A stretch of DNA of 64,000 nucleotides, taken from the NCBI GenBank assembly GCA_964404255.1, contig CAYOJJ010000018.1:7873-71872 (forward strand). Reading direction: 5' to 3'. This document shows positions 8,190 through 18,074 of this stretch, in pieces. Under the pieces are notes generated by a model that did not search any database, had not been told where the DNA came from, and saw nothing but the letters and a program-made list of their open reading frames with translations. The position numbers were made by a program, and so were the translations under genes. Positions within the stretch are counted from its first letter, which is position 1. Each line of letters opens with the position of its first letter. Source of the DNA: JAFDZW01 sp964404255 (GTDB taxonomy: Bacteria; Bacteroidota; Ignavibacteria; Palsa-1295).

Positions 8190-10690
8190 GTTGAAGTAAT
8201 CAGATGCTGGCTTATCGAGCGGCCATTTTCCGTAAGTACTGCCCAATAAGAGCCTGCGAGGGAAGGCATAGCTAAAGTGACCGTATGCTCCCCTTTTTCA
8301 AGAAAATCATTAAGCAATGTCTTTATTTCCCTGCCTAATTCATCGTATAATTTTATAGTAATCGTCCCGGAAATATCGGTAGAAAATGTTCCGGTCATGG
8401 CTGCACCTGGCTTTGAGGGATTCGGAAATACTGATATCCATTTGAATGCCGATACATCCGAGCCGCCGACGCCGGAAGGAACCTGTGGCGGATCATTCAA
8501 ATTCATTGCGTACATACCGTTTCCATAGGTAGTTGCCAATAGATAAGTGGTACTCTTGCCCCTGACTCTCAATTTTGTTACCTGGGCAAGAGGCATTCCA
8601 TCGGTCATTGGCTCCCAAGTCGTTCCAAAATCCAGCGAGCGAAGTACACCGAAGGTATGGCCGATATACAATGCTCCATTCGGGGCACGAGCGATCGTCT
8701 GAGCATTAACGCTTGGGAAATTTGTTGCCGGAAACGTCCAGGTAGCGCCATAATCGGTAGAGTAGGCAAAATGCTTGGAGCCAGCACCGGCTATCGATAC
8801 CCACACTTTAGAAGCATCGTTCGGATCGGTTACGATATCCGAAACGAGACCCAGTGTTTGGGAAGATTTTGTCCAGCTGCCGCCAAGATCCTTGGTGACA
8901 TACATAGTCGTGCTATTGCCGGCATAGACAACATTTTCATCGGCGGCAGGAACATGCACCGTTTCAGGGCCGCCAGTGATGGTATTTGATTTTGTGATCG
9001 CATCTAATGTCGCCACACCGTCATTGGAATAATAGACGTTGGTCCCGCCGGCTATTGCAACGATAGCCGGATTGCTTTCCGAAACATCGTAGTACATATA
9101 GAATGGGACTCCTTCGTTCAATAATTTCGACCCCGTAGGAATAATATTATTATCGCCGCGCGTACCGAAATTCCATGTTTCCCCTCTGTTAGGAGATTTT
9201 TGCAACGAAGCTCCGATATAAGTCGAATAAGCATACAACCCATCGGTTTGCGAAATAAAGCAGCGGCCACCATCGCCTCCGAGCACCGATTTGAATTGTT
9301 TATTAGGATCATTAACCGATGCCCTATTTATGCCATTGTCCTGCGCTCCACCTAATACATAGGTAAAATCAGCATCGGCATCGCCTCCGACAAATAACAT
9401 TGTCGGTAAGGTACGGTTTCTTGATTGCCAGCTTCCGCCGTTATCACCACTCATAAAAACCCCGCCATCGGTCAATGCCCACAAATTATTCGAGCCATAC
9501 TGAAGCACATGGACATCGGCATGAGCAAAACGAGAATCTGAAGATGACACTCTCCAATCCGTCGTTTGCGTGAAACTGGAGGCACTATTGGTTGAACGCC
9601 ATATATCTAAACCTCCAACAACCACAACATTTGAGGCATTAGGATTAGCGGCACAGGCATTATCGTAAAAGGCCTGTTGGCTGGTATAATTATTATTCCA
9701 TTTCAACGTCCAGGTAACTCCGGAGTCTTCCGAATTAGCTACCCCTTTAGCTGAACTGCCATCGTTGGCTATGCCGGCATAAAGATGAAACCCATTTTTG
9801 GCACTTAAAGCAAGGGTAATAGTCCCACCCCCGGTTACCGTCGAAGCGATATTACCTGACCAGGAGTCGCCACCATCGTTCGAACGCTTGATCGCGCCGG
9901 CGCCTCCGATAAAGATATTCTTTCCATTATTGGGATCTATTACAATACTGGTGGTTCCGTTGACTGCCAATACTTTTTTCCAGGTAGCACCGCCATCGAT
10001 ACTTCTTCTTACACCATCTCCGCCCGTCAAAAATAGTGTGGAGGAATTTGCGGGATCAAAGATCATCTGGTAAGCGGTGCTTCCGGTGACCGCCTTTGTG
10101 GCTATATGGCTCCAATTCAAACCGCCATCTACTGATTTATACAACCCATCGCCTACGCTCATTTCACCGGTATTTCCACTGTAAAGATCCCCTGTCGCGG
10201 CATAGACAATGCTATCGTTTGTGGGATCAACAGCCACAGCACCGATTGCATTTGTTGCAATGTCTCTGCTTACATTCACCCAGGTAGTACCAAGATCGGT
10301 AGATTTCCACACACCACCGCCTGAAGTACCGAGATAACAAGTCTGAGGGCGTTGGTGGGAAAAAGCAATACTATTTGGCCGGCCACTGACATGCCCGTCC
10401 TGCGAACCGCCAACCTGAAACCAGGAAGGGGTTACAGCCTGGGTTTTAAACATATTTTTAGGGCGGGTCATAGCCTTAAGCTCGTCGTAACCTTTACGAC
10501 GAATTTCAGAAAGAGTACCCTTGGTTTCGGAAAGCTCCCAATGAGCCCAATACTTAAGAGCTTCTTCAATATGCTGCCGCTCACCCCAATCAGGGTCGGA
10601 AAACGTCGGCTTCGACTCCTGTGCAAAAACAACAGACCCCGCTACAAGTACACAACTCAATAGTAATACTAATCTTACAGTAATTCTCAT
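8180..10690 (-). CDS. Secreted Asp-box (BNR/sortilin-like) repeat protein with T9SS sorting domain
   Basis: The 836-residue product has a signal peptide (MRITVRLVLLLSCVLVAGSVVFA) and at least ten Asp-box motifs (STDLGTTW, SVDGGLNW, SIDGGATW, SNDGGDSW, SEDSGVTW, SGDNGGSW, TKDLGGSW, STDYGATW, SLDFGTTW). These form one or two beta-propellers of the sialidase/Vps10 type. The last ~80 residues are a type A T9SS domain (VFPNPSKPG, LYDELGREI, SLAGSYWAVL). Catalytic residues of true sialidases (Arg triad, Tyr/Glu) are not apparent, so a glycan-binding or surface structural role is more likely than hydrolysis. It has its own promoter region upstream (10691-10782), divergent from the carboxylase gene. 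Confidence 0.85.
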   Translation of the reverse strand: MRITVRLVLLLSCVLVAGSVVFAQESKPTFSDPDWGERQHIEEALKYWAHWELSETKGTLSEIRRKGYDELKAMTRPKNMFKTQAVTPSWFQVGGSQDGHVSGRPNSIAFSHQRPQTCYLGTSGGGVWKSTDLGTTWVNVSRDIATNAIGAVAVDPTNDSIVYAATGDLYSGNTGEMSVGDGLYKSVDGGLNWSHIATKAVTGSTAYQMIFDPANSSTLFLTGGDGVRRSIDGGATWKKVLAVNGTTSIVIDPNNGKNIFIGGAGAIKRSNDGGDSWSGNIASTVTGGGTITLALSAKNGFHLYAGIANDGSSAKGVANSEDSGVTWTLKWNNNYTSQQAFYDNACAANPNASNVVVVGGLDIWRSTNSASSFTQTTDWRVSSSDSRFAHADVHVLQYGSNNLWALTDGGVFMSGDNGGSWQSRNRTLPTMLFVGGDADADFTYVLGGAQDNGINRASVNDPNKQFKSVLGGDGGRCFISQTDGLYAYSTYIGASLQKSPNRGETWNFGTRGDNNIIPTGSKLLNEGVPFYMYYDVSESNPAIVAIAGGTNVYYSNDGVATLDAITKSNTITGGPETVHVPAADENVVYAGNSTTMYVTKDLGGSWTKSSQTLGLVSDIVTDPNDASKVWVSIAGAGSKHFAYSTDYGATWTFPATNFPSVNAQTIARAPNGALYIGHTFGVLRSLDFGTTWEPMTDGMPLAQVTKLRVRGKSTTYLLATTYGNGMYAMNLNDPPQVPSGVGGSDVSAFKWISVFPNPSKPGAAMTGTFSTDISGTITIKLYDELGREIKTLLNDFLEKGEHTVTLAMPSLAGSYWAVLTENGRSISQHLITSTVN

Positions 10691-10782
10691 ATTACCTCAT
10701 TTTTACAGATTTTATAGAACAGACACCATCCATAATCGGTTTTACGTACTATTAGAAATAGAGTAACACAATAGAATCCTAC

Positions 10783-12444
10783 ATGTCTCAAAAGATCGGT
10801 ACACTTCTCGACCGCTCGAAAGAGCCCTTTTCAAGTCAATTCGCCCATCATACAACCGCCCTGCAGCAATTAGAGCAGTTGGCGGATCGTGTAAAATTGG
10901 GTGGAGGAAAAAAAAATATTGAAAAACAGCATGAGAAAGGAAAACTGACAGCCCGGGAGCGGATTGCGCTGCTTATAGATCCGGGCTCTTCCTTCGAAGA
11001 ATTCGGCCTCTTTGCAGCCGAAGGAATGTATGCAGATGAAGGTGGTGCCCCTTCTGCAGGAGTAATAACCGGCGTTGGCCGGGTTTCGGGAAAACTATGT
11101 GTCATTGTTGCAAACGATGCCACAGTAAAGGCCGGAGCATGGTTTCCAATGAGCGGTAAAAAAAATCTGCGGGCACAGGAAATTTCTATTGAAAACCGCC
11201 TCCCGATCATCTACCTCGTCGATAGCGCCGGTGTGTACCTTCCAATGCAGGATGAGATATTTCCGGATAAAGAACATTTCGGCAGGATCTTTAGGAATAA
11301 TGCTATTATGAGCAGCATGGGTATTGTCCAGATCGCTGCTATCATGGGCCCCTGTGTGGCTGGCGGCGCTTACCTGCCAATTATGTCGGATGAAGCATTA
11401 ATTGTTGAAGGTACCGGCCACGTCTTTCTGGCCGGAAGTGCACTCGTTGAAGCGGCCATTGGAGAAAAGATCGATAACGAGGCACTGGGTGGTGCAACCG
11501 TCCATTCTGAAGTATCGGGAGTGACGGATTATAAGATGCCGAACGATGAGGAGTGCTTAAAAACGATTCGCTCTATTGTTTCAAAATTCGGAGAAAAACC
11601 GAAGGCGGGTTTTGATCGAATTGCCTCTGCCGATCCTCTGTTTCCTGCCGATGATCTCCTCTCGATCTTACCCCCTACCACAAATAAACCATATGATACC
11701 TATGAATTACTTGCCCGCCTCGTCGATAATTCCGAGATCGATGAATATAAAAAAGGCTATGGCAAGACCATTGTAACAGCCTATGCGAGAATCGATGGCT
11801 GGGCAGTAGGCATCGTTGCAAATCAACGGAAAATTGTAAAAAATTCTAAAGGTGAGATGCAGGTCGGCGGAGTAATTTATTCCGATTCTGCCGATAAAGG
11901 CGCCCGTTTTATTATGAATTGCAATCAGCAGCGCATCCCTTTAGTATTCTTACAAGATGTAACCGGCTTTATGGTAGGCTCCAGAAGCGAACACGGGGGT
12001 ATTATTAAAGATGGGGCAAAAATGGTAAATGCTGTTGCTAATTCTGTCGTCCCGAAATTTACCTTCATGATCGGTAATTCTTATGGAGCCGGTAATTATG
12101 CCATGTGCGGCAAGGCTTATGACCCCCGCCTCATTTTTAGTTGGCATAATGCTCAACTTGCCGTTATGGGCGGGGCGCAGGCTTCAAAGACGCTCTTAAC
12201 CCTTAAGATCGCAACCCTTGCTAAATCGGGACAACAAATCACTCCTGAAAAGGAACAAGAACTCCTCGCAGAGATACAAAAAAGATATTCCGATCAATCA
12301 GGGCCGCTCTATGGTGCTGCCCGCTTATGGACTGATGGTATCATCGATCCAAGAGAAACCAGAAGAATAATTTCCCTTGGAATCGAAATGGCCAATCATA
12401 ACCCTAATATTCCAGCCTTTAATCCCGGTGTTATCCAAACCTAA
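10783..12444 (+). CDS. Acyl-CoA carboxylase carboxyltransferase (beta) subunit, MccB/PccB-like
   Basis: The 553-residue product has both crotonase-fold carboxyltransferase halves. Visible family marks are KGKLTARERIALLIDPG near the N-terminus, VIVANDATVKAGAW, SAGVYLPMQDEIFPD with HFGRIFRNNA, and in the second half QDVTGFMVGSRSE and SYGAGNYAMCGKAYDPR. The LPMQDEIFPD/HFGRIF stretch is typical of 3-methylcrotonyl-CoA carboxylase beta subunits, but propionyl- or geranyl-CoA carboxylase cannot be excluded. It transfers carboxyl from carboxybiotin to an acyl-CoA in the cytosol. The partner biotin carboxylase/BCCP alpha subunit is not in this window, so the gene stands alone. A strong terminator follows. 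Confidence 0.93.
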   Translation: MSQKIGTLLDRSKEPFSSQFAHHTTALQQLEQLADRVKLGGGKKNIEKQHEKGKLTARERIALLIDPGSSFEEFGLFAAEGMYADEGGAPSAGVITGVGRVSGKLCVIVANDATVKAGAWFPMSGKKNLRAQEISIENRLPIIYLVDSAGVYLPMQDEIFPDKEHFGRIFRNNAIMSSMGIVQIAAIMGPCVAGGAYLPIMSDEALIVEGTGHVFLAGSALVEAAIGEKIDNEALGGATVHSEVSGVTDYKMPNDEECLKTIRSIVSKFGEKPKAGFDRIASADPLFPADDLLSILPPTTNKPYDTYELLARLVDNSEIDEYKKGYGKTIVTAYARIDGWAVGIVANQRKIVKNSKGEMQVGGVIYSDSADKGARFIMNCNQQRIPLVFLQDVTGFMVGSRSEHGGIIKDGAKMVNAVANSVVPKFTFMIGNSYGAGNYAMCGKAYDPRLIFSWHNAQLAVMGGAQASKTLLTLKIATLAKSGQQITPEKEQELLAEIQKRYSDQSGPLYGAARLWTDGIIDPRETRRIISLGIEMANHNPNIPAFNPGVIQT

Positions 12445-12461
12445 TTTTAGAGGACACAAAT

Positions 12462-12491
12462 AAAAAAGCCGGGTTAAAACCCGGCTTTTTT
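12462..12491. terminator. Bidirectional intrinsic terminator
   Basis: The inverted repeat AAAAAAGCCGGGTT (12462-12475) / AACCCGGCTTTTTT (12478-12491) sits between the convergent carboxyltransferase and DUF4397 genes. Confidence 0.92.
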
Positions 12492-12509
12492 TACGATCTA
12501 TTTTCCGTA

Positions 12510-14117
12510 TTATTTAGGATTTGTCCTAATGACCATAAAGTGGGGTGTATATCCGTTCGGATCGTTACCACGTCCCACTGCCAGAACTTCATATATACCT
12601 CCTTTTTCCGGTGTAAAGGTAGTACTAATATCAACCGGTGTATCATTTCCACTAAGTTTAAAGCTCCAGGAGCCAGTCACAGTCGTGGGTGATCCATCGG
12701 CAGGTATATCCCTAATAATGGCAGAATTCTTCAAGGATGATGCCTTGATCGAAGGAATCAACGTACCATTCACATAAAATTTCTGTCCGGTTACCGAAGT
12801 ACCTTTATAAGGAGCCGGCGTAGTATTTGCCAGAACAATAATAGCATTATTGGGCTGCGGTTCATCCGGAATCATAATGGTAGTAACACCGGCTGCCGAA
12901 TCGTACGGAATCGCCTGAGAAGCATTAAATTTCTTTACCGTATCATAAATAACGACCGACATTAATTGGTCGCTGACAATAACCTGGCTATTGGCATAGA
13001 ATCGGAATAAGATTGAATCGCCAGAGCTTGGGTTCTGACCGATCGGCCGTACTGTCTTAAAATAGGTAAGACTGTTTAGTGGCAAAGATTTTGGATAAGC
13101 ATTCCAAATACCCGTGCCTCCATCTTGATATCCCGGGGCAGCCTGGAAGGCTTTAAGGCCCTGGAAATCATATACCGTATTATTATTGATAACAATAGCC
13201 ATACCTGGGCTATTGGGATCCATATAATTTACAAGCAGCGGTGTAGGAAATGCCGGCGGTACCAAGGCATTAACAACATTAAAGCGCAAGGTTTGCTGTA
13301 CCGGTAAAAGATCCGTTCCGGAAGTATTGTCATCATAAAGATGAACGCGGAGCGTATCGTCAAGGACATGATCACCATTGATATCGGTTTTACGGCAATC
13401 GGAATCTAACTGTCCACCCCAGGTGATAGTATGGTACTCACCGGGTCCGAGAGAAACACCAGCCAAACGGCCCATAACAGCTCCGTCGCTGGTACGTACT
13501 ACAAAGAATGTAACCGTAGTATCCGTTTTTGTTTTTAAGCCGATATAGTTACCGATATTCATTCCTGCAATGGCCCCACCAAGAGCATCGCCAGAAATCG
13601 GATCGTTAATTTTAACGATCATTTCATCGGCATTCGTATTCATAAATCTGAAATAGGAGTAACTATTATCTGTAGCGGTTGCAGGATTGTCTCTAACCAG
13701 CAATTTTGGGTTTGGTCCGCCATCATGCTTATCGTTATTGAAGATGACCCAGGTATATTTATCACCCGGGAATAAGGTCACATTATCTTCGGCAATAACA
13801 GTTTTGGGGCCGGCTAAACGAGCGACCAGATGATATTTCTGGCCGGCGCCGCGAGCAGTAGGAAGATTATTGACATACGGAGTTGCAACGCCGTAGGTCA
13901 TGGCAGTCGGTGTTAAATGTACCGTATCGGTTGTACCATCGGTAATGAGATCGATCTGGATAGGATCGCACTGGACGAATTCCATAATTCTGATCAATCC
14001 GAAATCGACATATGAAGGATCTGGCGCAGTATCCTTACAGGAAGAAAGCAGCGAAGCAAACCCTGCAAGTAAAAGCACTGCAATAAGATATGACTTTTTA
14101 ATACCCGTATTCTTCAT
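12510..14117 (-). CDS. DUF4397 domain lipoprotein
   Basis: The 535-residue product has a lipoprotein signal with lipobox LSSC (C27) after a hydrophobic stretch LIAVLLLAGFAS. It is followed directly by a DUF4397-type domain (FGLIRIMEFVQCDPIQIDL, then a YHLVARLAG strand) and by further beta-rich Ig-like segments (YFRFMNTNADEMIV). DUF4397 is a beta-sandwich domain common in FCB envelope lipoproteins, and its function is unknown. The location is probably periplasmic or on the outer membrane. No sorting domain is visible. It is monocistronic by context, with about 140 bp upstream. Confidence 0.8.
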   Translation of the reverse strand: MKNTGIKKSYLIAVLLLAGFASLLSSCKDTAPDPSYVDFGLIRIMEFVQCDPIQIDLITDGTTDTVHLTPTAMTYGVATPYVNNLPTARGAGQKYHLVARLAGPKTVIAEDNVTLFPGDKYTWVIFNNDKHDGGPNPKLLVRDNPATATDNSYSYFRFMNTNADEMIVKINDPISGDALGGAIAGMNIGNYIGLKTKTDTTVTFFVVRTSDGAVMGRLAGVSLGPGEYHTITWGGQLDSDCRKTDINGDHVLDDTLRVHLYDDNTSGTDLLPVQQTLRFNVVNALVPPAFPTPLLVNYMDPNSPGMAIVINNNTVYDFQGLKAFQAAPGYQDGGTGIWNAYPKSLPLNSLTYFKTVRPIGQNPSSGDSILFRFYANSQVIVSDQLMSVVIYDTVKKFNASQAIPYDSAAGVTTIMIPDEPQPNNAIIVLANTTPAPYKGTSVTGQKFYVNGTLIPSIKASSLKNSAIIRDIPADGSPTTVTGSWSFKLSGNDTPVDISTTFTPEKGGIYEVLAVGRGNDPNGYTPHFMVIRTNPK

Positions 14118-14219
14118 TGTAAATAGAAAAAAGGATCGCGGTCAACACTGACACAACAAAACCTTAGTAATTCTGATAACACACAACTCCACAAAAAGTA
14201 GCAGTGTAGAGGTTGCAAA

Positions 14220-14242
14220 GATACGGCTTTTTAGACCGTATC
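14220..14242 (-). terminator. Possible terminator downstream of the E2 gene
   Basis: The stem GATACGG (14220-14226) / CCGTATC (14236-14242) has a 9-base loop and is followed on the minus strand by a short TTT. It is weak and could be chance. Confidence 0.4.
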
Positions 14243-14256
14243 TTCTTCAAAAACCC

Positions 14257-15963
14257 TTAGAGAGAATCGTACGAAAAATTCTCTAAATAATATTTTACCC
14301 GCTCGGTAAATTGAACTCCGTACATACCATCGACAAGCCTATGGTCATAAGATAGCCCGAGATACATCATCGAGCGAATGGCAATGTAATCTTCTCCATC
14401 GGCACCGGTTTTGACAACCGGTTTCTTGACGACAGCTCCGGTTGTCATAATAGCAACCTGAGGCTGGTTTATGATTGGCGTCCCGAAAAGATTGCCATAC
14501 ATTCCGGGATTGGTGAGGGTGAAGGTGCCGCCGGAAATATCATCCGGGGTAAGTTTTTTGCTACGGGCTTTTGCAGCCAGATCGGCAACTGCTTTTGCAA
14601 TGCCGGTATAATTTAAGTTTTGAGCCTGCTTAATTACAGGTACAATAAGAGCCGGTGGAAGCGGTGAGCCTTCGACTTGTGGCAGGCTGACGGCGACTCC
14701 AAAATTAATATCCTTCTTTACAATGATATTCGTCCCATCGATCTGAGAATTGATGATCGGGAAATCTTTGATCGCCCGAACCATTGCCTCGATAAAGATC
14801 GGCGTATATGTAAGATTAAGGCCCTCACGACGTTTGTATTCCTCTTTGAATTTCTCGCGGAATTTTACGATAGCCGTAACATCGACTTCGCTAACGCTCG
14901 TAACATGGGCGCTGGTATGCTTCGAACGAACCATGTGCTCGGCGATCTTCTGACGGATATTATCCATCGGGATCGTCATATCACCCGCAAATACAACGGC
15001 CGGTGCAGAAGGAGCGGGTGCGCTGCTCTGTTTCATAGAAACAGCAGGAGCACTCGAAACAACCGGTTGTACCTTGCCCTGCTTACGATTAGAAATATAA
15101 CCAAGAATATCGTTCTTATTTACCCGTCCTCCCAAACCCGAACCGGTAATAGATTCTAATTCCTCGAACGTTACATTCTCCTGCTTAGCGATCGAACGTA
15201 CCAATGGAGAATAAAAGCGATTGGTTGCGGTTCTCGCAGGAGCAGAAGCAGTTGCCGATACTGTAACGACCGGCTGAGAAGCAGGCTGCACCGGCGCTTG
15301 AGATTGACTTGAAGGAGCTGCGGCTGGTGCAGGAGCCGGCGCACTCGAAACAACGGCACTCTGGCCGGCAATATAGGCTATTGTTGCACCGACAGCAATA
15401 ACCTGCTTTTCTTCTGCTAAGATCTTGGTAAGAGTACCCGCGATCGGGGCCGGTACTTCGGTATCGACCTTATCCGTAGAAATCTCTAAAATAGGTTCGT
15501 CTTTCTTAACGGTATCGCCCGGCTTCTTTAACCAACGGAGGATAGTCCCCTCGGTAATGCTCTCGCCCATTTTAGGCATTACGACAGCCTGTTCAGAGGA
15601 AGACACGGCTGGCTGAGTAGTGGGTGCCGCTGGCGCAGGAGCAGATACCGGAGCAGAAGGAGCCGGTGCTTTTGCCGCAGCGGGAGCTTCCACTGGCGCT
15701 GAAACGGGGGCCTCCGCCTTTTCACCGGCTTCACCTATCACGGCGATCGGTGCACCGACGGCGACAGTCTGTTTTTCCTGTACTAATTGCTGCAGCAGCA
15801 CACCTGCTGAAGGAGCCGGCACTTCGGTATCGACCTTATCGGTCGATATCTCGAGAATAGGCTCATCTTTTTTAATAGCATCTCCAGGATTTTTCAGCCA
15901 CCGAAGAATAGTACCTTCGGTAATACTCTCGCCCATTTTGGGCATTACCACATTTGTCGCCAT
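14257..15963 (-). CDS. Dihydrolipoamide acyltransferase (E2) of a 2-oxoacid dehydrogenase complex, two lipoyl domains
   Basis: The start is set at ATG 15963 (MATNVVMPKMGES); the frame is open 84 bp further but the lipoyl domain begins here. The 568-residue product has two nearly identical lipoyl domains, each with the lipoylated lysine in EISTDKVDTEVPAP, separated by Ala/Pro-rich linkers. A peripheral subunit (E3)-binding domain follows (FYSPLVRSIAKQE ... GLGGRVNKNDIL), then the catalytic acyltransferase domain with the terminal SYDHRLVDGMYG motif (His-xxx-Asp). It is the core of 2-oxoglutarate, pyruvate or branched-chain dehydrogenase. The TEGTILRWLK lipoyl type is seen in SucB and BkdB, and I cannot choose between them. 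E1 and E3 genes are not adjacent. Confidence 0.92.
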   Translation of the reverse strand: MATNVVMPKMGESITEGTILRWLKNPGDAIKKDEPILEISTDKVDTEVPAPSAGVLLQQLVQEKQTVAVGAPIAVIGEAGEKAEAPVSAPVEAPAAAKAPAPSAPVSAPAPAAPTTQPAVSSSEQAVVMPKMGESITEGTILRWLKKPGDTVKKDEPILEISTDKVDTEVPAPIAGTLTKILAEEKQVIAVGATIAYIAGQSAVVSSAPAPAPAAAPSSQSQAPVQPASQPVVTVSATASAPARTATNRFYSPLVRSIAKQENVTFEELESITGSGLGGRVNKNDILGYISNRKQGKVQPVVSSAPAVSMKQSSAPAPSAPAVVFAGDMTIPMDNIRQKIAEHMVRSKHTSAHVTSVSEVDVTAIVKFREKFKEEYKRREGLNLTYTPIFIEAMVRAIKDFPIINSQIDGTNIIVKKDINFGVAVSLPQVEGSPLPPALIVPVIKQAQNLNYTGIAKAVADLAAKARSKKLTPDDISGGTFTLTNPGMYGNLFGTPIINQPQVAIMTTGAVVKKPVVKTGADGEDYIAIRSMMYLGLSYDHRLVDGMYGVQFTERVKYYLENFSYDSL

Positions 15964-16164
15964 GTATCCAAATCGTACAAATTTTAGTACGGCAATAACA
16001 GTATTAGCAGAAACTTCGCTCCCAAGGTTATCCACACAACCGGACATCCATAATTGGAATTCTTACGTAACAAAACAATAATATTATGGCAACGAAACAG
16101 ACGAACTTATCAGCCTTACTTCCGTTTCTCATAGGTATCTTATTTAATCATAAAGGAGGCTGCA

Positions 16165-16458
16165 ATGATCGATGAGATCACTGTAATAAGTCATACCAGA
16201 CTGCCTGAGCTCTTCAGGTATGAGATCGCCGACAGCCAGCACCGCAAGCATACAGTCGAAATACACCAGGATGTCCTATCTGTTACTCCGACATCCTATG
16301 CCCGTGGTACTGACATCGAACACCTCGAAACGATCGCTTGTGGAACGGTATTAATGGACCTCGATCCGGAATCCCGCTTTCATAAAGTAGATCGCTCCAT
16401 GGTCAACCGTGCTTATGAAGCGGCATCTCGTGCTCAGATCCTTGGCAGGCTCGGATAA
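16165..16458 (+). CDS. Small hypothetical protein with strong RBS
   Basis: The 97-residue protein is preceded by a near-perfect Shine-Dalgarno (AAGGAGG at 16153-16159, five bases before the ATG) and followed by a strong terminator. A real, well expressed single-gene unit is therefore likely although I recognise no family. It is soluble, with no signal peptide, has a mixed beta/alpha look (MIDEITVISHTRLPELFRYE, then KHTVEIHQDVLSVT), and the C-terminal third is helical (VNRAYEAASRAQILGRLG). It lies between the divergent E2 gene and the convergent cmk gene. Confidence 0.65.
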   Translation: MIDEITVISHTRLPELFRYEIADSQHRKHTVEIHQDVLSVTPTSYARGTDIEHLETIACGTVLMDLDPESRFHKVDRSMVNRAYEAASRAQILGRLG

Positions 16459-16486
16459 TAACATCCGAATCATCCAAGAATATGAG

Positions 16487-16515
16487 AAAAAGCCCGCCAG
16501 TTTGGCGGGCTTTTT
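16487..16515. terminator. Bidirectional intrinsic terminator
   Basis: AAAAAGCCCGCC (16487-16498), a 5-base loop, and GGCGGGCTTTTT (16504-16515), between the convergent small gene and cmk. Confidence 0.93.
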
Positions 16516-16531
16516 ATTTATCCCATTCCTT

Positions 16532-17200
16532 TTATTCTATTCGGTCTTTTGCCAACGCAACGATCCTCGCGACCTGTTCTTCGAAACTCAACGTACCCGT
16601 GTCTATTATGATCGCATCGTCAGCCTGGCGTAATGGACTGATCACTCGGTTCATATCGCGTTCGTCCCGCTCTTTGAGTTCTTGTTCTAACTGCGAAAGG
16701 CTCATATTCCTGTCCTCTTGCGAACGCTCATTATACCGGCGTTTCGCCCGAATTTCAGGATCGGCAACAAGAAAGATCTTCAGTTCGGCATCCGGGAAAA
16801 CAACGGTGCCGATATCGCGGCCATCGAGTACAATAGCACCGTTTCTGCCGATCTCCTGCTGGATTGATACCAGTTTTTGGCGTACATCGGTTCTCGTAGA
16901 AAGCGAACTGGCAAGCGTTGCAATATCGGCGGCTAAGATCTCTTGCATAATATTCTTGCCATCGAGCAAAACTTCCGCGTGCTCATCGATATCTATATAC
17001 ACCCTTTCGAGCAGTTCGGCAACGTTCTCATCTTCCGGATCCGAAACTCCCCACTGCTTACAGTACAACGCAAAAGCTCTGTACATAGCACCGGTATTAA
17101 GGTGCCGATAGCCAAGTTGTGCTGCTACTGCTTTAGCCGTAGAACTTTTTCCGGACGCTGTTGGCCCGTCAATTGCGATAATAATGCCGTGTTGACGCAC
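16532..17200 (-). CDS. cmk: Cytidylate kinase
   Basis: This 222-residue, usual-length Cmk phosphorylates CMP and dCMP with ATP in the cytosol. It shows the P-loop in IIIAIDGPTASGKSSTAK, the HLNTGAMYRAFAL substrate motif, VLDGRDIGTVVFPDA and the LID region RAKRRYNERSQ. The start is GTG at 17200, placed immediately after the TAA of the upstream lipoprotein gene (TAAGTG), so translation is probably coupled. The neighbour does not suggest a shared function. Confidence 0.95.
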   Translation of the reverse strand: MRQHGIIIAIDGPTASGKSSTAKAVAAQLGYRHLNTGAMYRAFALYCKQWGVSDPEDENVAELLERVYIDIDEHAEVLLDGKNIMQEILAADIATLASSLSTRTDVRQKLVSIQQEIGRNGAIVLDGRDIGTVVFPDAELKIFLVADPEIRAKRRYNERSQEDRNMSLSQLEQELKERDERDMNRVISPLRQADDAIIIDTGTLSFEEQVARIVALAKDRIE

Positions 17201-17836
17201 TTAGTTACTTCTGAATTCAGTACTGACAATCGTAAGTTCTTTAGGGTAGGTCATACTACCGATAGGAGTAGAAATTTTCGGTTGAGCTTTGAGAGCCAGC
17301 TTTGCTACTCCACCCTGCCCGCTTATTGCAAGGGCAAGGTTGATAATATCGTTATAGCCCTTATCTCCAAAAAATTGTTTTAGATCGATAGATGCCTGCA
17401 ACGGAATAATAGTGGTCTGGCCGCCGTCAGGCAATGGGACGGCATTTGCAATACCTCCGGAGATCGTCTCGCGGCCATCAATAAGGAGGTGGTATGGGAA
17501 TTCTGATAGAGAGAATGAAGATAGGCCCGATTTGGGATCGTGTTTATTAGGATTACGGGCCGCGACGTTCAGCGTAAAGGTCAACGGCATTTTGCCGGAG
17601 TTGAACGAGTTCAGCAGATTCATTCCATCGACGATGCTAAAATCTTTGATCGTTTTTTTCGAGGAAAGATTTATGCCCATCAAACTCACATTGACGGCAT
17701 CCTGTAATTTGAATTCTGCTTTAGTAAGTCCGGCCAAGGCATTGAGCGTTGCGCAGGAATTGAGATTAATAAGCAACCCGATGGCAACGGCAAATACCAG
17801 CGTTATAGAGATAAAAGGAATAAGTGTTTTCTTCAT
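17201..17836 (-). CDS. LEA14-like (Late embryogenesis abundant type 2) lipoprotein
   Basis: The start is taken at ATG 17836 (MKKTLIPFISIT), giving 211 residues; an upstream ATG at 17857 would add seven residues. The N-terminal hydrophobic helix ends in a lipobox LNSC (C28). The rest resembles the LEA type 2/WHy beta-sandwich: VSLMGINLSSKKTIKDFSIV, then LTFTLNVAARNPNKHD with the typical 'xxNPN' strand, and FPYHLLIDG. Such proteins are envelope or stress-associated and have no known reaction. It sits directly upstream of cmk with no gap. Confidence 0.65.
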   Translation of the reverse strand: MKKTLIPFISITLVFAVAIGLLINLNSCATLNALAGLTKAEFKLQDAVNVSLMGINLSSKKTIKDFSIVDGMNLLNSFNSGKMPLTFTLNVAARNPNKHDPKSGLSSFSLSEFPYHLLIDGRETISGGIANAVPLPDGGQTTIIPLQASIDLKQFFGDKGYNDIINLALAISGQGGVAKLALKAQPKISTPIGSMTYPKELTIVSTEFRSN

Positions 17837-18074
17837 ACAGTGCAATAACGATTCCATAGAAGAGATGTTCCCCCAATGAACGTATTTTCATAGACTTCCA
17901 AAAACTTACTTTATGCTTTACACCAACTCAATACCACGATAATCAGGTAACGATAAGACAACGTATATTTAACAGACTGGTAATACAGCGAAGCATTGAT
18001 TATATGGCGTCCAATGTTTTGAGTCCCGATTGGCGAACGCCATTCGATTTATCTATGAACTATCCTACAAATCC

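Noticed and set aside
8180..10690. Assignment of the Asp-box protein as a sialidase
   Set aside because: Asp-boxes are many, but the Arg triad and Tyr/Glu pair of real sialidases are not evident, so only the fold is claimed.
14257..15963. Naming the E2 as sucB
   Set aside because: Two lipoyl domains and the HRLVDG site fit several 2-oxoacid dehydrogenases, and no E1 or E3 gene is adjacent to decide.
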